Source: Methanosarcinales archaeon (lineage in GTDB: Archaea; Halobacteriota; Methanosarcinia; Methanosarcinales; Methanogasteraceae). From it: DNA of 5,387 nt. Below are positions 5,156-5,387 of the stretch, one piece after another. The notes under the pieces are model-generated. The model saw nothing but the letters and a program-made list of their open reading frames with translations. It was not told the origin of the DNA and did not search any database. How positions within the stretch are numbered: position 1 is the stretch's first letter; each line of letters starts with the position of its first letter. The stretch is taken from positions 1 to 5,387 of the forward strand of contig DAOVGO010000029.1 of NCBI GenBank assembly GCA_030672345.1. The letters are read 5' to 3'. The position numbers and the translations under genes are program-made.

Positions 5156-5387
5156 ATGGTTACATATCCTTTGCTGATATCCATTCCACATGGCGGAGAC
5201 ACCATCCCGCCTGAGGTGAGAGAGATGGTCGGCATAACAGAGAGGAATATCTTCTACGATGGAGATGCCCTGACCCGCGAGATATACGATTTCAAAAAGA
5301 GTGTGAATGGTTTCATCAAGACGCCAATCGCACGGGCAATCGTGGATTTAAACCGGGCTTCTTGCGACCGCCCTCCAGAAAACCCGG
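5156..5387 (+). CDS. N-formylglutamate amidohydrolase-family enzyme, N-terminal part (3' end outside window)
   Basis: Seventy-seven codons from ATG 5156, one base after the GGT stop, open to the window edge. The family (FGase, HutG-like) consists of metal-dependent amidohydrolases; the classic reaction is N-formyl-L-glutamate to formate and glutamate. Seen: the family opening motif SIPHGGDTIP (residues 9-18), the acidic DGDALTREIYD (35-45, the DxD...LY equivalent) and the IARAIVDLNRA segment (59-69, the R.vvDlNR signature). These include the His and Asp residues expected at the metal and carboxylate sites of this part of the fold. The rest, with the remaining metal ligands, is missing. No histidine-utilisation gene is seen nearby, so a role in histidine breakdown is not supported; the operon suggests another N-acyl amino acid or peptide. 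Confidence 0.85.
   Translation, partial: MVTYPLLISIPHGGDTIPPEVREMVGITERNIFYDGDALTREIYDFKKSVNGFIKTPIARAIVDLNRASCDRPPENP

Overview
The window looks archaeal and most resembles a methanogenic euryarchaeon, perhaps of the Methanomicrobia. This rests on archaeal-style signals (GAGGTGG, GGAG and GGAGG ribosome sites; TATA-like boxes about 25 bp from plausible transcription starts), on tight co-oriented spacing, and on recall of similar proteins in methanogens. The sequence alone cannot fix the genus.

Layout. (1) Positions 2-367, plus strand: the C-terminal end of a P-type cation ATPase, cut by the window edge. (2) Positions 403-861, minus strand: a complete Hsp20 small heat-shock protein, convergent with the ATPase gene. 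An 11-bp hairpin at 397-422 lies partly in the last hsp20 codons and is followed on the minus strand by a T-rich tract. (3) Positions 862-1358: about 500 bp without an intact gene. It holds the hsp20 promoter, a decayed fragment resembling the N-terminus of a TrkH potassium-transport subunit (1051-1270, with a frameshift near 1153-1157), and a TATA-like box plus a 7-bp inverted repeat at 1248-1269 that could control the next operon. (4) Positions 1359-5387, plus strand: a tight three-gene operon running off the right edge.

The operon is the interesting part. Gene 1 is a D-Ala-D-Ala-ligase-like ATP-grasp protein fused to an M20-peptidase-like domain that has lost most of its catalytic and zinc residues. 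Its first 50 codons are one frame away from the rest: a single base seems missing at a GGGG run (1505-1508), so the gene appears as 1359-1520 plus 1511-3520. Gene 2 (3526-5154) is a gamma-glutamyltransferase-family Ntn hydrolase that keeps the nucleophile Thr but has changes at several gamma-glutamyl-binding positions and has no signal peptide. Gene 3 (from 5156) is the N-terminal part of an N-formylglutamate amidohydrolase-family enzyme. Gaps are 5 nt and 1 nt, so co-transcription is very likely.

Taken together the operon makes and breaks amide bonds: one ATP-dependent ligase, one M20 scaffold that may only bind, one Ntn hydrolase and one metal-dependent amidohydrolase, all apparently cytoplasmic. 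I infer a pathway for a small N-acyl or (gamma-)glutamyl-type amide or peptide. The substrate cannot be read from the sequence.
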